From Lentinus brumalis (Eukaryota; Basidiomycota; Agaricomycetes; Polyporales; Polyporaceae), in NCBI GenBank assembly GCA_001792895.1, contig MARA01000015.1, forward strand, positions 434,001-498,000: a stretch of 64,000 bases of DNA. The letters run 5' to 3'. Shown here one piece after another: positions 43,577 to 56,110 of the stretch (positions within the stretch are counted from its first letter, which is position 1; every line of letters begins with the position of its first letter). The position numbers were made by a program, and so were the translations under genes. The notes under the pieces are model-generated. The model did no database searches and was not told the DNA's origin. It saw only the letters and a program-made list of their open reading frames with translations.

Positions 43577-45622
43577 CTACTCGTACTTCTCCCCCGCACG
43601 CTCCTCCTCGACCGTCTTGACCGGGCCAACGAAGTGAAAGCGGCCCCACAGCACCCAACACGCGGCGACGAGCAGGACGACCGCACCGATTGCAACAATA
43701 GCGTAGTTCATGTTCAGCGCGGTGGTCGGGTGTGCGGTCGGCAGGATGAACAGCACGCAGATGAAGACCGTGAACTGCGGTCATGAGTATGCATGCACGA
43801 TCATCGTTACGGAAAGGGAGGGCTCACCAGGCAGCTGGCAACGTTGATAGACCAGGACCAGCGACCGAGTGAAAACGGACCGCGTTCGGGCAGACTGGCT
43901 TCGGTGTCAGTATACTCACTTCGAGGGAAGTCATGCGACGCACGATGTTTGGGGCCAAAAGACCCGGATGATGATCGGCTGAAGGTAGCTCAGCATTACG
44001 GCGATAGCGGCCGACGACAATATAGCATTGAACTGTGAGGGCCAACTATTCAGTCGTATCTTCCTAGGCGAGGTCCGTCTTATACACACCGCGATAGCAG
44101 ACCCAATGTACGCGCACGAGATGATGCAGCCGACGAGCACTGACGTCCACACGCCCACATACGGCGCCTGGAACCTGTTCAGCGCCATATACCGCCTCTT
44201 CATCGGGAACGCATTGTCCCTGGCCAACGCGTAGAACAGGCGGGAGCTCGCAGTGAACGCCGTCACGGCAGCCATGAACTGCGCGAGCGCGACAACCGTG
44301 AGGCACATGAGCGTCAGGCGCTTCCCGACAGCGTCGTAGTAGAGCTGTGCGATGGGAATGGCGAAGGACGTGCCCTGCACGGACGCAATGCTCTGCACGG
44401 CGAAGAGTAGTGCGAGCATGTACGCGAGGCCGATGATCCAGGAGCCAACGATGCTCCCCACGACGGCGAGCGGGGCGAGGACCTCGGCACGTTGGGCTTC
44501 TTCGGCCACTTGGGCGGCCGTCTCGCATCCTTCGAGCGTGTAAACGGCTTGCAGGAACCCCAGCAAGACTACGAAACCGCGGTTTGACCATCCTGTAAAG
44601 CTAAGAAGACGTCAGCGCAATAAGTATCACAAGCCGCAGTTGGCGCGCACTTCTCATAATCAGTGAACACGAAGGCAGCGCTGTTCTACTTTCTCGGCTG
44701 AGCTTGACGGCTTTCTAGTCAGGATAGATGCTACCCACCTTCTCCGGAGCCTTGACAAGCAACGTGATCACGAGCACGAACGTTCCGCCCAGTGTCCACC
44801 AGAGATTGAACGCGCTCATGTGGCCGATGGCCTTCGTTCCGATGGTGTTGATGATCCCCGATAGTATGTTGACACCCCACGCTATAGCCGCAATCTCGAC
44901 TCGTGTCAGTGTTCGTCCCTGTCCGACTTCAGCCAGAGATGCGATGTAGAGAGCGACACTGAGATTCCCTGAGGTTCCGGTGAACACCATCGCTACACTG
45001 TATATCCAGCCCGTCTATGAGAGGCCTCAGGGGTGGACGCATGTGGTATGCAGTGCCTTAGACGTACGCAGACTTTATCGTTTCAGCAAGTAGAGACGGG
45101 AAACGACGGTGAGGGACTCACAGCCAAGCATGGGGATCTCCGGCTTCATCTTGCACACCCAGAAGTACAGTCCTCCCATGGTTGGGCTATCGTGCGCGAC
45201 GCAACTCAGAATCCATTGGAGGCGAACGGACAGTTCACTTACTATGCACTGCAAATTTCCGCCAAGGAAAGTGCTATCAGCAGCATGAACAGACTGCATA
45301 TCTAGAATACGTGGTCTCGTCTGACAGGGCACGACTGAGAGGTACAGAGGCGACGTACGTTCCAACCCCAAAACAACCCCAGTGGCCCTCCAGAGAACAA
45401 GCCCGTCTGGAACGCACTGCTCATCCCTGTTAGGATTCCAATCGCGCAGAACGAGATGCCGAGGACGCCAAAAAGCGACATTTCACGCTTGAATTCGCTC
45501 TTGTACCCAAGTTCGCGTAACCGCTGATCGGACTGAGCAGCCACTGCATCTTCACCCTGCTCCAATGCTGGAGTCGTCCTGTCGACGCTCTCGATGTCGG
45601 CCGGGGCTATCTTCGAGTCCAT
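43577..45622 (-). CDS. Amino-acid permease, APC superfamily (GABA/choline permease type)
   Basis: Begins MDSKIAPADIESVDR, with a typical cytosolic tail (RLRELGYKSEFKREMSLFGV), then membrane helices in several exons: LGISFCAIGILTGMSSAFQT, IALSLAEICSAYPTMGGLYF (split by an intron inside the Tyr codon), IAAIAWGVNILSGIINTIGT, GFVVLLGFLQAVYTLEGCE, IIGLAYMLALLFAVQSI, LTVVALAQFMAAVTAFTASS and SRLFYALARDNAFP. The C-terminal helices end in ACWVLWGRFHFVGPVKTVEE, the usual family C-terminus. The EGCETAAQVAEEAQRA block is typical of fungal GABA/choline/amino-acid permeases of the APC (UGA4/HNM1-like) group. Helix 10 to 11 requires an intron ending ...gaagccag to read SLPERGPFSLGRWSW. About 530 residues, apparently intact. 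Plasma-membrane uptake of an amino acid or similar amine is likely; substrate unknown. Confidence 0.87.
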
Positions 45623-46295
45623 GGTGGGAAGGAGGAGAGGTCGGGCAGCATCGTAGGCACGCCTCCACGGCTTTATCTCTCCGCTCCAGGTGTTACTGTA
45701 GTATGCCAGGATCCGGATACAGCTCGAGGCCACCTGATGGACTAACGCAGCAGCTTGACGTCGGGCGGAAGCGACATCAGATGGTCCCAGGGAACCAGCT
45801 TGAACTCCAGAGATAAGTAGTGGTCATGGTCCTCCTTCGGTTGAAGTGCTTCATTATTGTGAGGTGAGATCATTGCTCATGTCGACTACCAGATGATAGA
45901 GCGCGAGTTGGCTACATGTCTGAGGCTAGACAAATCTCCGAGAGAGACAGGTGGAAGACTGAAGTGAGCAGTGGCCAGGGCCGTGAGACCGTGAGGGCAA
46001 TCGGGACCGATTCACTCGAACTGCTTTGATATTTGAACCGGTTCATCTCTGGCTCAGCCACTATAGGTGACTCTTCACTGCAACTTCACTTGCTACCTCG
46101 TATCCCCTACCAGGACCGCCGCTGAGTGCATATCAGTTTGAAGTACGTCTTCTTTCAGTCAGGAACCCGAATCGAATATGTATCTCCGCGACAGCATCCT
46201 TCAAGTTACAATTTTTCGCACCATCGCGCCGGTGGAGTAGTGACTACTGCTTTGTTCACACACTTCGACAATCGGCTAATAGTAACGACTCTCTC
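45623..46295. other. Intergenic, nothing recognised
   Basis: Promoter side of the permease and 3' side of oxygenase B. No repeat, RNA gene or coding stretch was recognised. Confidence 0.4.
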
Positions 46296-47942
46296 TCAGT
46301 TGTAGTGCCTCACGACCAGCCCACTGATGACCTGCTCCTCTACGACGTTATCCTTCTTTTTTGTCTCAGACAGCCCGTACACCTTCGTGCGCGCAACACG
46401 CCACTCGCCCATCGTAGGGGCGTCATCGTCCGCGCACTTCCTCGTGATCCCGACTCGCTGCAGGACAGGGCTCTCTGCAAAGGGCACGAGCTTGACGTCG
46501 TCGTCAGTATAGCCGAAGTAGAACAGCCCGAGGCGCGTGTGGCCGCGCTGGTCCGGCGGCGGCTGGAAGACACGGTGGATGGTTGCCTTGTAGAGCCCGC
46601 CGGAGAGCATCTCCATCGAGTCTCCTGCGTTCACGATCTATCAATGCGAGGGAACAGGACACGTCAGTGAGAGTACAACGGCGGCCATGGGAGGAAAGAC
46701 TAACGAGTCCGTTCGGGATGTGCTTGACGTAGCGCCACTTCCCGTCCGGCGACATGATCTGGAGAGCGGTAACGGGCTGGCTCCAGAGGATAGATATGGT
46801 ACCAATATCTGAACTCATGGTGAGCACCTTCCCCTAATGCTCCACTACTTATGACGCGTACCAGTATGTCCTTTCATCCAGACGTTCTTCGTCTTCGTCT
46901 CGTCGTCTTCGGTGCGTGAATAGCTGCCAAGGACGCTCAGCTCAGTCTTGCAAGACTGACGAAGTTAGCGACTACTTACTACTTCATAAAGCGCACTTCG
47001 CACCGTGGAAGCCGTTAACATGTTAATCTTCAGCTCGGTAGCAGTTCGAAGGCGGCGAACGACACACCGTAAGTCTCGCCTTGCGCATCAAAGTTGTGCA
47101 GGTTGACGAACGCCTCTTCTGGGAGCTCCAGACCTAGCGCGAGCAACCTGAACGCAACGAAACTCAACAAGTCCAGTAAGTATGAGGATCGGTCTGTGTT
47201 TACCTCAAGATCGGGTGCAACACGTTGTAGTGGTTATGTTCGACGAACGAACGAATTTCGGGGAGGAACGGCTGAAGAGCCTTCGGGTGCTGCTGCTGGA
47301 AGATCGGGCGGTGCACTGTGCATGCGCCCTCGTGAGCGATTCTGTGAGTTGAAATCGAATCTCATGCAGCACTTACTGTTGTAGTGCTCGATCTGGTCCT
47401 TCACGCCATTGTCGATGGTCTCGAGGCCGAACAGGAGTCAGACGGGTCCAAGCGGCCTCTAGTAGCGCACAAGATACCCACCCAGAACTGACGAGGTTTG
47501 TAACCTCTGTACGACCCGACCTCCTTGATCTTGCTCGTGAACTGCTTCTGCTCCTCCTCCGGAACCTGGGTGAAGGGGACGTCTGCAATGTCGACCATGC
47601 GGTCATTCTGCGGCGGTATGTTTCTCAGTTGGGCATCTGACGCTGGAAGCCTAGGCAAGGGCGTGCGCACCTGAGCTTGGGTGAGACCGTGGTTCACTAC
47701 GTATAGGAACCCGTACGTGCGCATCGCGTCGCGCACGACGGGAGCGAGCTCTGCGCGCCCTTCTGGGGTCTTCGCCTTTGACAGGTCGATGATCGGGAAG
47801 TCCGCCCAGTCCACTGCGAGGAAGGGTGAGCACGGTCATGTTGACAATAAAGGATCGTTCATTCGAGTGCGCACTCACAGTCTTCCTTGGTTGCAGGTGC
47901 AGCCTCATAATGGGGCACCGGAGGTATAGTGACGGCAGGCAT
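46296..47942 (-). CDS. 2-oxoglutarate/Fe(II) oxygenase, IPNS-like (paralog B)
   Basis: Start MPAVTIPPVPHYEAAPATKED, then VDWADFPIIDLSKAKTPEGR, YGFLYVVNHGLTQAQ, NDRMVDIADVPFTQVPEEEQ, QHPKALQPFLPEIRSFVEHN and the iron-site block KGHT/DIGTISILWSQPVTAL, with VNAGDSMEMLSGGLYKATIHRV supplying the distal His and RLGLFYFGY following it. It ends VRHYN. The exon pattern and split HTD codon are as in the other paralogs. Same unknown-substrate family as paralog A; no broken junction was found. It is on the same strand as A and C. Confidence 0.85.
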
Positions 47943-48475
47943 GGTGTTGACAGCGTGCGCGGTTGTGAGTCGTGTCGTCTGGACACCTGCAACTCGAGGC
48001 AAAGGTTCCGGGTCTGAAATACCTCCCAGTCCCTCCTGGCACGGTCTGCGGCACGGCACGCACTCCACAACCCAAAATTCAGAAGTGTGTCTTTCTCTTC
48101 GTTCACTTGGGAAACGTGCCTATCGCTGGCCAATGCGATGGACTGCTGACCAGATAGCCTCGGACGTGTCGCCCGATGACCTGCCCGCAGCCCACTTTGC
48201 GCCGCCGCGGGCTCCCGCTCTTTGAGAGCTCCCGCGATACCGCCTTCGCGAATGCGATGTCGGGTCGGCAGGGGTGATATTCGCGGCGCGGCATTGCTCG
48301 GAGCCTATGTAACTCGGTGAGAAACTGAGGACTTGGTTCGCAAAGAGACCGCGAACCTGTGCCGAATGGAGCGTGAACCCTGGAAGACACGGGACCAGAG
48401 TAACACGATATCAATAGTTTCGTACACAAGCAAACCTTACAGAGAGCCATTGTTCCACGTCCTCTGTCGTCGTGA
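47943..48475. other. Intergenic, nothing recognised
   Basis: Spacer between oxygenases B and C, including the promoter side of B. No further feature was seen. Confidence 0.4.
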
Positions 48476-50082
48476 TCAGTTGTAGTGCTTCAAGATGATA
48501 CCCTTCACGATCTCCTGCTCCTCCACGACGTCGTCCTTCCTCGTCGTCTCCTTCAGGCCATACGCCATCACGCGCCCCGGCGCCACTCGCGCATCGTCGG
48601 CGCGTCCTCGTCGGCACACTTGCGCACGATCCCGACCCGCTGCAGCACCGGGCTCTCTACAAACGGAACGAGCTTCACATCGTCGTCCGCGAGGGCGAAA
48701 TAGTACGCGCCGAGCCGCGGGCGGTCGCGCTGGTCGGCGGGAGGCTGGACGACGCGGTGGATCGTGCCCTTGTAGAACCCCCGGAGAGCATCTCCATGGT
48801 GTCGCCGAGGTTCACAACCTGTGTACGGACACGTAGGGGCGAGGGGATGCGTGTCAGCACTGGCCGTCGCAGGGATTTGTATGGTGCATACCAGTGCGTT
48901 GTCGAGGTGCCGGACCCAGCGCCACTTGCCGTCCGGTGACATGATTTGCAGCGCGGAGACGGGCTGGCTCCAGAGGATGGTGACGCTTCCGGTGTCTTAC
49001 AGCGCGATAATGAGCATGAGCATGAGGTACGAGATGCGCACCAGTTGAAGATGCAACAGACCTGTGTGGCCCTTAAGCCAAACGTTCTTCGTCTTCAGTT
49101 CTTCCTCCTGGGTGCGGGGATGGCTGCGTGTTCCGCATGACGTGAGCTCAAGTGGACGTTACGGGGGAGGAGCATGTAACTAACTATTTGATCCATCGCG
49201 CTGTCCCTCGATGAGAATGAAAGCTGAGTAAACGTGGAGCACTCACCGTGCGTGTCCCCGACGGCGTCGAATCCGTGAAGCTTCACGAATGCGTCTTCAG
49301 GAAGCTCCATACCCAGAGCGAGCATCCTACACAGGAGGTCAGATGCGCAGAATTGAAGCTCATGAAAATCACCGTACTGGAGGATAGGGAAGAGAACGTT
49401 GTAGTGGTTGTGCTCTGCGAAGGCGCGCATCTCCGGTAGGAACGGCTGGAGGGCTTGCGGATGTTCCTGCTGTCCGAAGATGGTGCGATGCACTGCGATG
49501 GATGTCAGTGAATCGCAGTCCAGAAAGGAGATGTCGCCGACGCCGACGCACGCGCGTACTGCTCGTGCTGGTCTCGCACACCATTGTCGATAGTCTGGGA
49601 CGGCCATCAGCTCCGACGGAGTCAACGTGCGTTACGAGACTTACCCAAAGCTGACGTAGCTTGTATCCTATCTTCGAGCCATCCTCGGCAATCATGGCGG
49701 CGTGCTGCCTCTTCTCCTCCTCGGAAACCTGCGAGAACGCGACGTCTCCGATGTCGAAGATACGGTCCGTCTGTACCTCAGGATAGCAAGCGATGGTCAC
49801 AGCATACGAAGACAGACGCACCTGAGACTGCGTCATTCCGTGATTGATGACATAGAGGAAGCCTGTCGTGCGCATGGCGTCCCGCACTTGAGGCGCGAGC
49901 TGCGCTCTCCCTTCCGGAGTGCGAGCCTTCGATATGTCGATAACGACTAGGTCCGCCCAATCCACTAGAGCACAGCTATGAGCCCAATTACTCAATCACC
50001 GTGGCATATGGTACTTACAGTCCTCTTTAGTGAGAGGAGCGGGAACATAGTGAGGCACGGGTGGCAATGTCGTACCGGGCAT
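48476..50082 (-). CDS. 2-oxoglutarate/Fe(II) oxygenase, IPNS-like (paralog C), two frameshifts
   Basis: Starts MPGTTLPPVPHYVPAPLTKED; later VDWADLVVIDISKARTPEGR, TGFLYVINHGMTQSQ, QEHPQALQPFLPEMRAFAEH, and LKGHT/DTGSVTILWSQPVSAL. Two single-base deletions relative to the paralogs disturb the last exon. The first is in a G run at about 48778-48782, between MEMLSGG and FYKGTIHRVVQPP. The second is at about 48571-48582, after EWRRG, beyond which another frame resumes with MAYGLKETTRKDDVV and ends LKHYN. If real, the first shift removes the distal iron-binding His and kills the enzyme. Both lie in GC-rich homopolymer contexts, so sequencing error is a serious alternative. The upstream exons are intact. 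Confidence 0.75.
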
Positions 50083-51323
50083 TACGGTGCTGTTCTAGCA
50101 GTCGGTAGGGCGAGTAGGAGAGTGTATATACACGGACGCAAGACGGATCCCACATCGTCGTGAGTTGGAGAGCACGGAGTTGCCGCGCACAGAAGAGTCA
50201 GGATGTGGAATCGTGCACACGTCATGGGAAGGCATCGCTGGAGAACGTTACACGATGCCCTGCAAGGTTTGGGTCAGGAAGTTACGATGAGCAGGCATCT
50301 GACCTATCAAAGGGCTAGCTAGTTCACGAGGCACAAAGCAAAAGGCGTGCACGGGAAACAGGCGTGTCTAGATGGTCATCTCTCACCACGAATAGGTCAA
50401 GGTTCTGTCCCCAGCTCCTCATGGGAGCAAGGTCACGCAGCGTGAAAGGTCAGACTCAGGCCAGCAGACCTCGGAGTACTCTGAAGCGTTGCGTTAGAGT
50501 ATCGAACTGCATACGAGAGCGTGCATGTGGACTCCTACCGGTTGCGTAGTCGTTCCACTGTGCCACTGTTAACATGTTTTCTTCGGACTCCCCTAAGGCA
50601 GTTGTGTACCGGTACTCTTTACTTTTTAACGCTGCAGAGTCACATCGGAGCTTGGGAAAGCAGAGCGCGACTTACCGTTGAGGACCTTAGAGAAGGCTTG
50701 GTCGTTGCTGCTCAAGTTGACAAGTCAGTAATTACTTACCGCGGTTTGTCGTGGTTTGTCGGACCGAATAGCCGGTAGTACCAGGCGATATGTAGCGCTC
50801 GCTGACGCTCCCCTTCCTCCTCAGCGAGCTTCCTCGTCTTCCAGCTTCACGGGCTTGAACTTGGGACGCTTTGAGCATTGAGTGGACACTGCGAACTGCT
50901 GCGGGTACAACTGAAGATGTGAGTGGCAACTTGAATAAAGCGGAACGCCGGGCTCACAGTTTTGCAAACTCTCTATGCGAACCGAATGCTACCAGCCAAC
51001 TACCGATGGACTCTGTTGATAAGCAAGTAGCCTGGACTCTAACAAGCAAAACTCATATCTTTGCGGGGGCGGATCGCGCCTTAACTCCTGGATGCCGTTC
51101 GGGTAAGACCTTCGACAGCTGATAGGTAAGTGTACGTCTTGACTCGTTCGATGCGGCAGCATCTAGCTCAAGGTTAGCCAGGTTCACTTCTTGCCGTTTT
51201 CGATATGTATGATGGCTGACGAAGTATGCTTCTAAATTGCAGCGTATAAGTTCCCTTCGCTGGGGAGATGCCCTCAGTTGCCCTGCTCTACCGCTTCCTC
51301 TCTCCCCCGCACTTCGACGCAAT
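50083..51323. other. Divergent intergenic region between oxygenases C and D
   Basis: About 1.2 kb between head-to-head paralogs C (minus) and D (plus). Only short frames; no repeat or RNA gene recognised. As a shared 5' region it could coordinate both genes, but I see no element to support that. Confidence 0.4.
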
Positions 51324-52965
51324 ATGACAGGCCCTCCGCTGCCACACTACGTTCCTGCTTTGGCCACGAAGGACAGCTGTGAGCTGCTGACTGCTGATAA
51401 TCATTACATCTTAACTGAGACCGTCTCCAGTGAACTGGGCCGAGCTGCCCGTCATCGACTTATCCAAGGCTAGCACCGCGCAAGGACGTGCAGAGTTGAT
51501 GCCCTTGGTACGGGACGCCATGCATACATATGGCTTCATGTACGTCGTTAATCACGGACTCAGTCCCGCTCAGGTACGTGCAACAACGTTCCTGTTCGAC
51601 CAAACGGGGTTCCTTCGATGAACTCCACGTGGCAGAACCAACGGATTTTCGACATCGCTGACGTTCCGTCCACTCAAGTACCGGAGGACGAGAAGAAACA
51701 GTATGAGTCGAAGACGTGGGAGACTGGCCTGTACAGAGGCTATAAACCCCGCAAGTTCTTGGTGTGTGCAGCATGCTGTGCGAACTTCTCCCGAATGCTC
51801 ACATGTCATCGTCACCCACTCGCAATTGATCTAGTACGTTGACAATGGGGTGCAGGACTCATTTGAGCACTACAACAGTGCGTTGCTTGACTGCGCCTTA
51901 ACTTCTGGCTGCTGCTGATCCTCGTACAGTTCATCATACCGTCAACAACGAGCAGGACCACCCGATAGCGCTACGCACCTTCCTCCCCGAGATACGCGCT
52001 TTCAACGAATACAACCACTTTCATATCTTGCATCCTATCTTGCAGTAAGGCTCCGTACCTCTTCTCATTTTAGAACTTCGTTGAGGTCCTCCCAGGCTTC
52101 TTGCGCTCGGGCTCGAGCTTCCGGAAGACACGTTCACGGACCTGCACCCTTTCGACAATGACAAATCAGAATCTTGCACATGGAGTACGTCCGCTAGCAT
52201 CCGGCTAAATTTACGGCACTGAAGTTGAGTCGATCCTCCTCCAGCACGCTTCACGAAGTAGTGAGTTCCTGACATCACATCAACCGAGTGTAAGATACCT
52301 GACTCCAATCACAGCTACCCGTATGAATGCGAGGAGGATGCGAAGGGCGCGAACGACGTGTGGTTCAAAGGGCACACCGGTGAGTGAACACACAAGCAGT
52401 ATACTTCAACCGACAACCGAATGTTCCCAATTCGCAGACATCACCACGGTGTCCATCCTGTGGAGTCAGCCCGTCTCAGGACTCCAGCTGAAGGACCTCG
52501 AAGGCAACTGGCGGTGGGTGAAACACATGGATAACGCTCTGGTACGCACTTCGGCCTATAGAGTACATTTTCGTCGCCCGTTGGACTGACCTTCGCTGCC
52601 GTACCGCCGTGCAGGTCGTGAACATGGGCGAAAGCATGGAGATGCTCTCCGGCGGCTACTACAAGGCCGCGATCCACCGCGTCGTCCAGCCGCCAGGCGA
52701 CCAGCGGGGCTGCACGCGTCTCGGTGTCTTCTACTTTGTCCTGGCGGAGAACGACGTCAAGCTCGTGCCCCTCGTGGACAGCCCTGTGTTGCAGCGGACG
52801 GGCATCATCCGGAAATGCGCTGACGAGGACGCACCGACGGAGAAGGAGTGGCTCAATGCGCGCACAAAGGCGTTCGGAAAGACGCAGCCGACTCTGCCGA
52901 AGCAGGCTAATGGGGACGTTGTGGAGGAGATCGTGAAGGGTGTCTTCACTACGCATTACAACTGA
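51324..52965 (+). CDS. 2-oxoglutarate/Fe(II) oxygenase, IPNS-like (paralog D)
   Basis: The only paralog on the plus strand. Exons read MTGPPLPHYVPALATKDS, NWAELPVIDLSKASTAQGR, YGFMYVVNHGLSPAQ, NQRIFDIADVPSTQVPEDE, YVDNGVQDSFEHYN, HPIALRTFLPEIRAFNEYNH, LALGLELPEDTFTDLHPFD, RFTKY / YPYECEEDAKGANDVWF and KGHT/DITTVSILWSQPVSG. They finish with VVNMGESMEMLSGGYYKAAI and HRVVQPPGDQRG, supplying the distal His, and end FTTHYN. Every junction I checked keeps frame, so it looks functional. It is the most diverged of the four (for example ITTVS for IGTIT, NEYNHFHIL for AHNHYNVL). Substrate unknown. Confidence 0.85.
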
Positions 52966-53096
52966 CTGGATGTGATCGCCCCGCAGGCATTGTAAACCTC
53001 CGCAAGACTCCCAATTGGGCTTTGCATAACAGCCGACGGGCTTCCGTTCGATGACCTCATGGAAACGAGTTATACAATGACATGCTTCATTACCGT

Positions 53097-55467
53097 TCAG
53101 CCTCTCATCGCGGTGAACTCCACGACGAACTCTTCCATCGCATTGAGCGCCTCCTCGAGGTGCTCGTATCCCAGCTTCTGCCCCCGACTTCGAGCGAGGG
53201 ACGTGGCCGTGCGACATGTGTTCTTGATCTGACGTCCGTTGACGTCGCGCTGAGCGAGTTTCTCGACGAGCTCGTCCGATATATCGCCCTTCCCAATGCC
53301 CGCCTTCTTGATGAATGAGTGCCAGATCTGCACCTTGGTCGGGGTGGTGAGCTCGTTGAAGTGCAGGGCAACGTGAATGCGTGAGAGGAAGGCTTCGTCG
53401 AAGGTTGTGATGCGGTTAGTCGTGAGGAAGAGGATGCCTCGGTAATACTCGACGTGCCGCAAGCTATAGATACGGTGTCAATAGACGAAGGGACGAAAAG
53501 TGATGTGAACATACAAGACAGCGACCATAGCGTTCCGCTCCATGTCATGGAGCGAGCGCTGCTCCAAGAACACGTCCGCCTCGTCGATGAGGACAATCGC
53601 GTTCCAGCACGTCGCCACGTCGAATATCCTCTCGAGAGCGGTATCCAGGTCGGAAGGCTTGATCCCGAGGTCACCGCTCCCTACCACATACAGTGGACGC
53701 CGAATGTGCTCGCTCGTAGCCTCTGCAGAGAGCGTCTTACCCACTCCGGGCGGACCGAAGAGGTTGATGACGAGGCCTTGGCCCTTGCCACGGACGAAGT
53801 CGTCGAATCCAGAGTCGGAGTCGTGTGCCTCGATGAGGGAGCGGAGGAGAGTCTTACGTTCGGAGGGCAGCACGAGGCCTTCGAACGTCTCGGGGTTCCA
53901 CCTGATAGGCGTAACATGCTGGACGTTGAACTCCACTGCGATGAATGTGACTAAAGGAATGCGTGAGAAATCCCGAAATACGTACGCCAGAACTTGTCCG
54001 TCAGACTGAATCCGTAAACGATCGGGGATGTCAAGAGAAGCTGTTCGTCCGTGAGACCGAACGCTTCCTTCTCCTTCGCATGTGTCCACACAGTTCCTAC
54101 ATGAAAATGTTGACCGTTCATATGTATGAAGTGTTGAGGTCTGCAGAAATTTAGTGCGCACCTCGGTCAGGTGGCAACTGTGCCAGCCTGTTCTCTGCGG
54201 ACGGCTTAGGCACTGCATAGTTTGGCTGCAGTCGAACGAAGTTGCCTGCCACACATGTTGGTGAGCAGAAACCACGGAACAATCGGACGTTAAGGCTCAC
54301 CTCGGTCTACCATGACACGCGAGTTGACCTGTAGCAAGTGTGAGACCCAGAGTCATACAGAGACAGTGTAATGATCTTACATTGTACCTGAGGTACGCGT
54401 CGCACGTGCGTCTCCCTGCCAGTCCGCGATAGTAGATGTGATGCACGCCGTTCAGCGATGCCCACTTGCGTCCACGCTTGACCAGCGCAGCTTTGAGGCC
54501 GTCCGGGTCCGGGTGGTACGAGAGCGGGTATACGCTCAGCCTGTTGATCTTCTGTGTCCCTCCGAACGCGCGCAGGTAGATCGTGGATATGTGCTTCCCA
54601 AAGGCACGGCCGCCAGAACGGAAAGGCGAAGTCTGGTCCTTCGGGTCATCCGAGTTGTCGTCGTCATCATCGTAGTCTGACATATCGTCATCCATGTCAG
54701 AGTCCTCATCCTCGTACTCGTCGTCTCCTTCGTCCGCATGCTTGACGGTCTCCTTCTGAGGGTCTGCCATCTCAACGCCCTCGCAGTTCAAGATGTACCG
54801 CTCTTCACCGTCTCGCCGTGCGGAGAGAAGGCGCAGGCAGCGCAGCTCCCCGGTTGCGCCGTCGCGTGTGACTAGGATGCTGTGCGGGACGAGGATACCG
54901 TAGAGAAGGTCGAACGTGATCTCGCCGTGCGCGGTCAGATGGGCGATCTTGGCAAGCGTGGAGCGATAGTTGGTGCGCAGCCAGTCGAGCAGTGTGGTGA
55001 GGCCCTCGAGCATCTTCTCCTCGTCCTCCGTACGGGATACCCCGAAGCGAAGCTTCTCCTCGTACTTCTCCAGTTGTGGGAAGAAGGAGATGAGCAGAAT
55101 TGGGTCCAGCTAGAGCGGAAGCAAGAGCCGATCAACGAAGATGCCAGTAAGACTCAAAGTGACTCACCTCAACGGGCTCGTTGTTCCAGGACAGCCCCGG
55201 GACTTGCCCTATGATTTCTCGACAGGCCTTCAACAGGTGTGAGTCCTTGACCAATATCTTGAACTTGATAGTCTGGTCGTTGGGGAGTCTGTTCCGGGGG
55301 TCGGGCATCTTGCGTACGACGACGAAGCCATACTCCTTCCAGTCATCGGTGCTGGCGCCACCACCGACGGGCTGGACGAGCTCGGCGGGGACGTCCGAGT
55401 CGGTGTCCTTATGCTTCCATGATTTGTCGCTAGGGTTCCAGTAGTGGTCAACGGTCTTCACCTGCAT
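53097..55467 (-). CDS. AAA ATPase with DUF7025-like N-terminal region (paralog 1)
   Basis: About 700 residues. The N-terminal half (VDHYWNPSDKSWKHKDTD, YGFVVVRKMPDPRNR, LDPILLISFFPQLEKYEE, ITFDLLYGILVPHSILVTRD) and middle (GGRAFGKHISTIYLRAF, GRKWASLNGVHHIYYRGLAG) match the DUF7025 region preceding fungal AAA domains. An acidic low-complexity loop (DDEYEDEDSDMDDDMSDYDD) lies between. The AAA domain has Walker A FGPPGVGKT, Walker B IVLIDEADVFLEQR, sensor 1 FLTTNR and a lid helix with GRQIKNTCRTA, ending FTAMRG. These proteins are expanded in filamentous fungi; the substrate is unknown. Start chosen at MQVKTVDHYW (55467), but paralog 2 has about 50 extra N-terminal residues on an upstream exon that I could not find here. 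Confidence 0.85.
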
Positions 55468-56110
55468 CGTGCCCCTTGTTGTAGGTGAGTAGCCCTAGAA
55501 GAGAAAGGTGGGACGAAGGATGACGATGAGCATTGACCCTTGAGCACATTGACTCTTATAGCAACGCGGTACTGTGCACGGGCGACAATGACTCGTAGTA
55601 CGAGAGGCGGACCCGATGGGGATGTGGCAGCATCAGACGTCCACGGTGTTCTTGACTGCAAAAACGCGCGCTAGTGCAGTTGAGGAGGGACTTCGCAATT
55701 GTCCACATCATGCGACCAGCCATGCAAACCGCATTAACCGAGCCCCGCAGGCGAGCTATCACACGAATGTCATAGACAATGGAGCCGCAGGAGTCACAGC
55801 CATGAGCGATCCGAGACCCTAGGACAGCGGGTATGATAGTATCTCGAACAGAAGCATAGAAGTGCAGATGAGCGGGCAATGAGTCAAGGCACTAGGAACG
55901 AATGGTAAGTATCAGACCGCATGACAGGAATTATCCCAACAACTAAGGTCCTTGGGCACAGGTTTGCTATGCGGTTCGCATGACTTGGAGATGCTTCATT
56001 GGCAGCGGAGGCAGTGCATGAACGCAACTAAGGCTAGTTGGGGTCCATCTCCCTTGACCTGCGCGCGAAGTTGAGCTGATATGCATCCTCGCAGCAATGG
56101 GTGACTTTAC
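55468..56110. other. Intergenic between tandem AAA paralogs
   Basis: A possible 3' part of an upstream exon of AAA paralog 1 lies at 55468-55488 (reading GYSPTTRGT before MQVK after a cttctag acceptor). Beyond that no coding stretch or repeat was recognised. Confidence 0.35.

Noticed and set aside
52441..53217. 258-codon minus-strand frame
   Set aside because: Antisense of the last exon of oxygenase D; its reading is His/Arg/Gly-rich without domain features.
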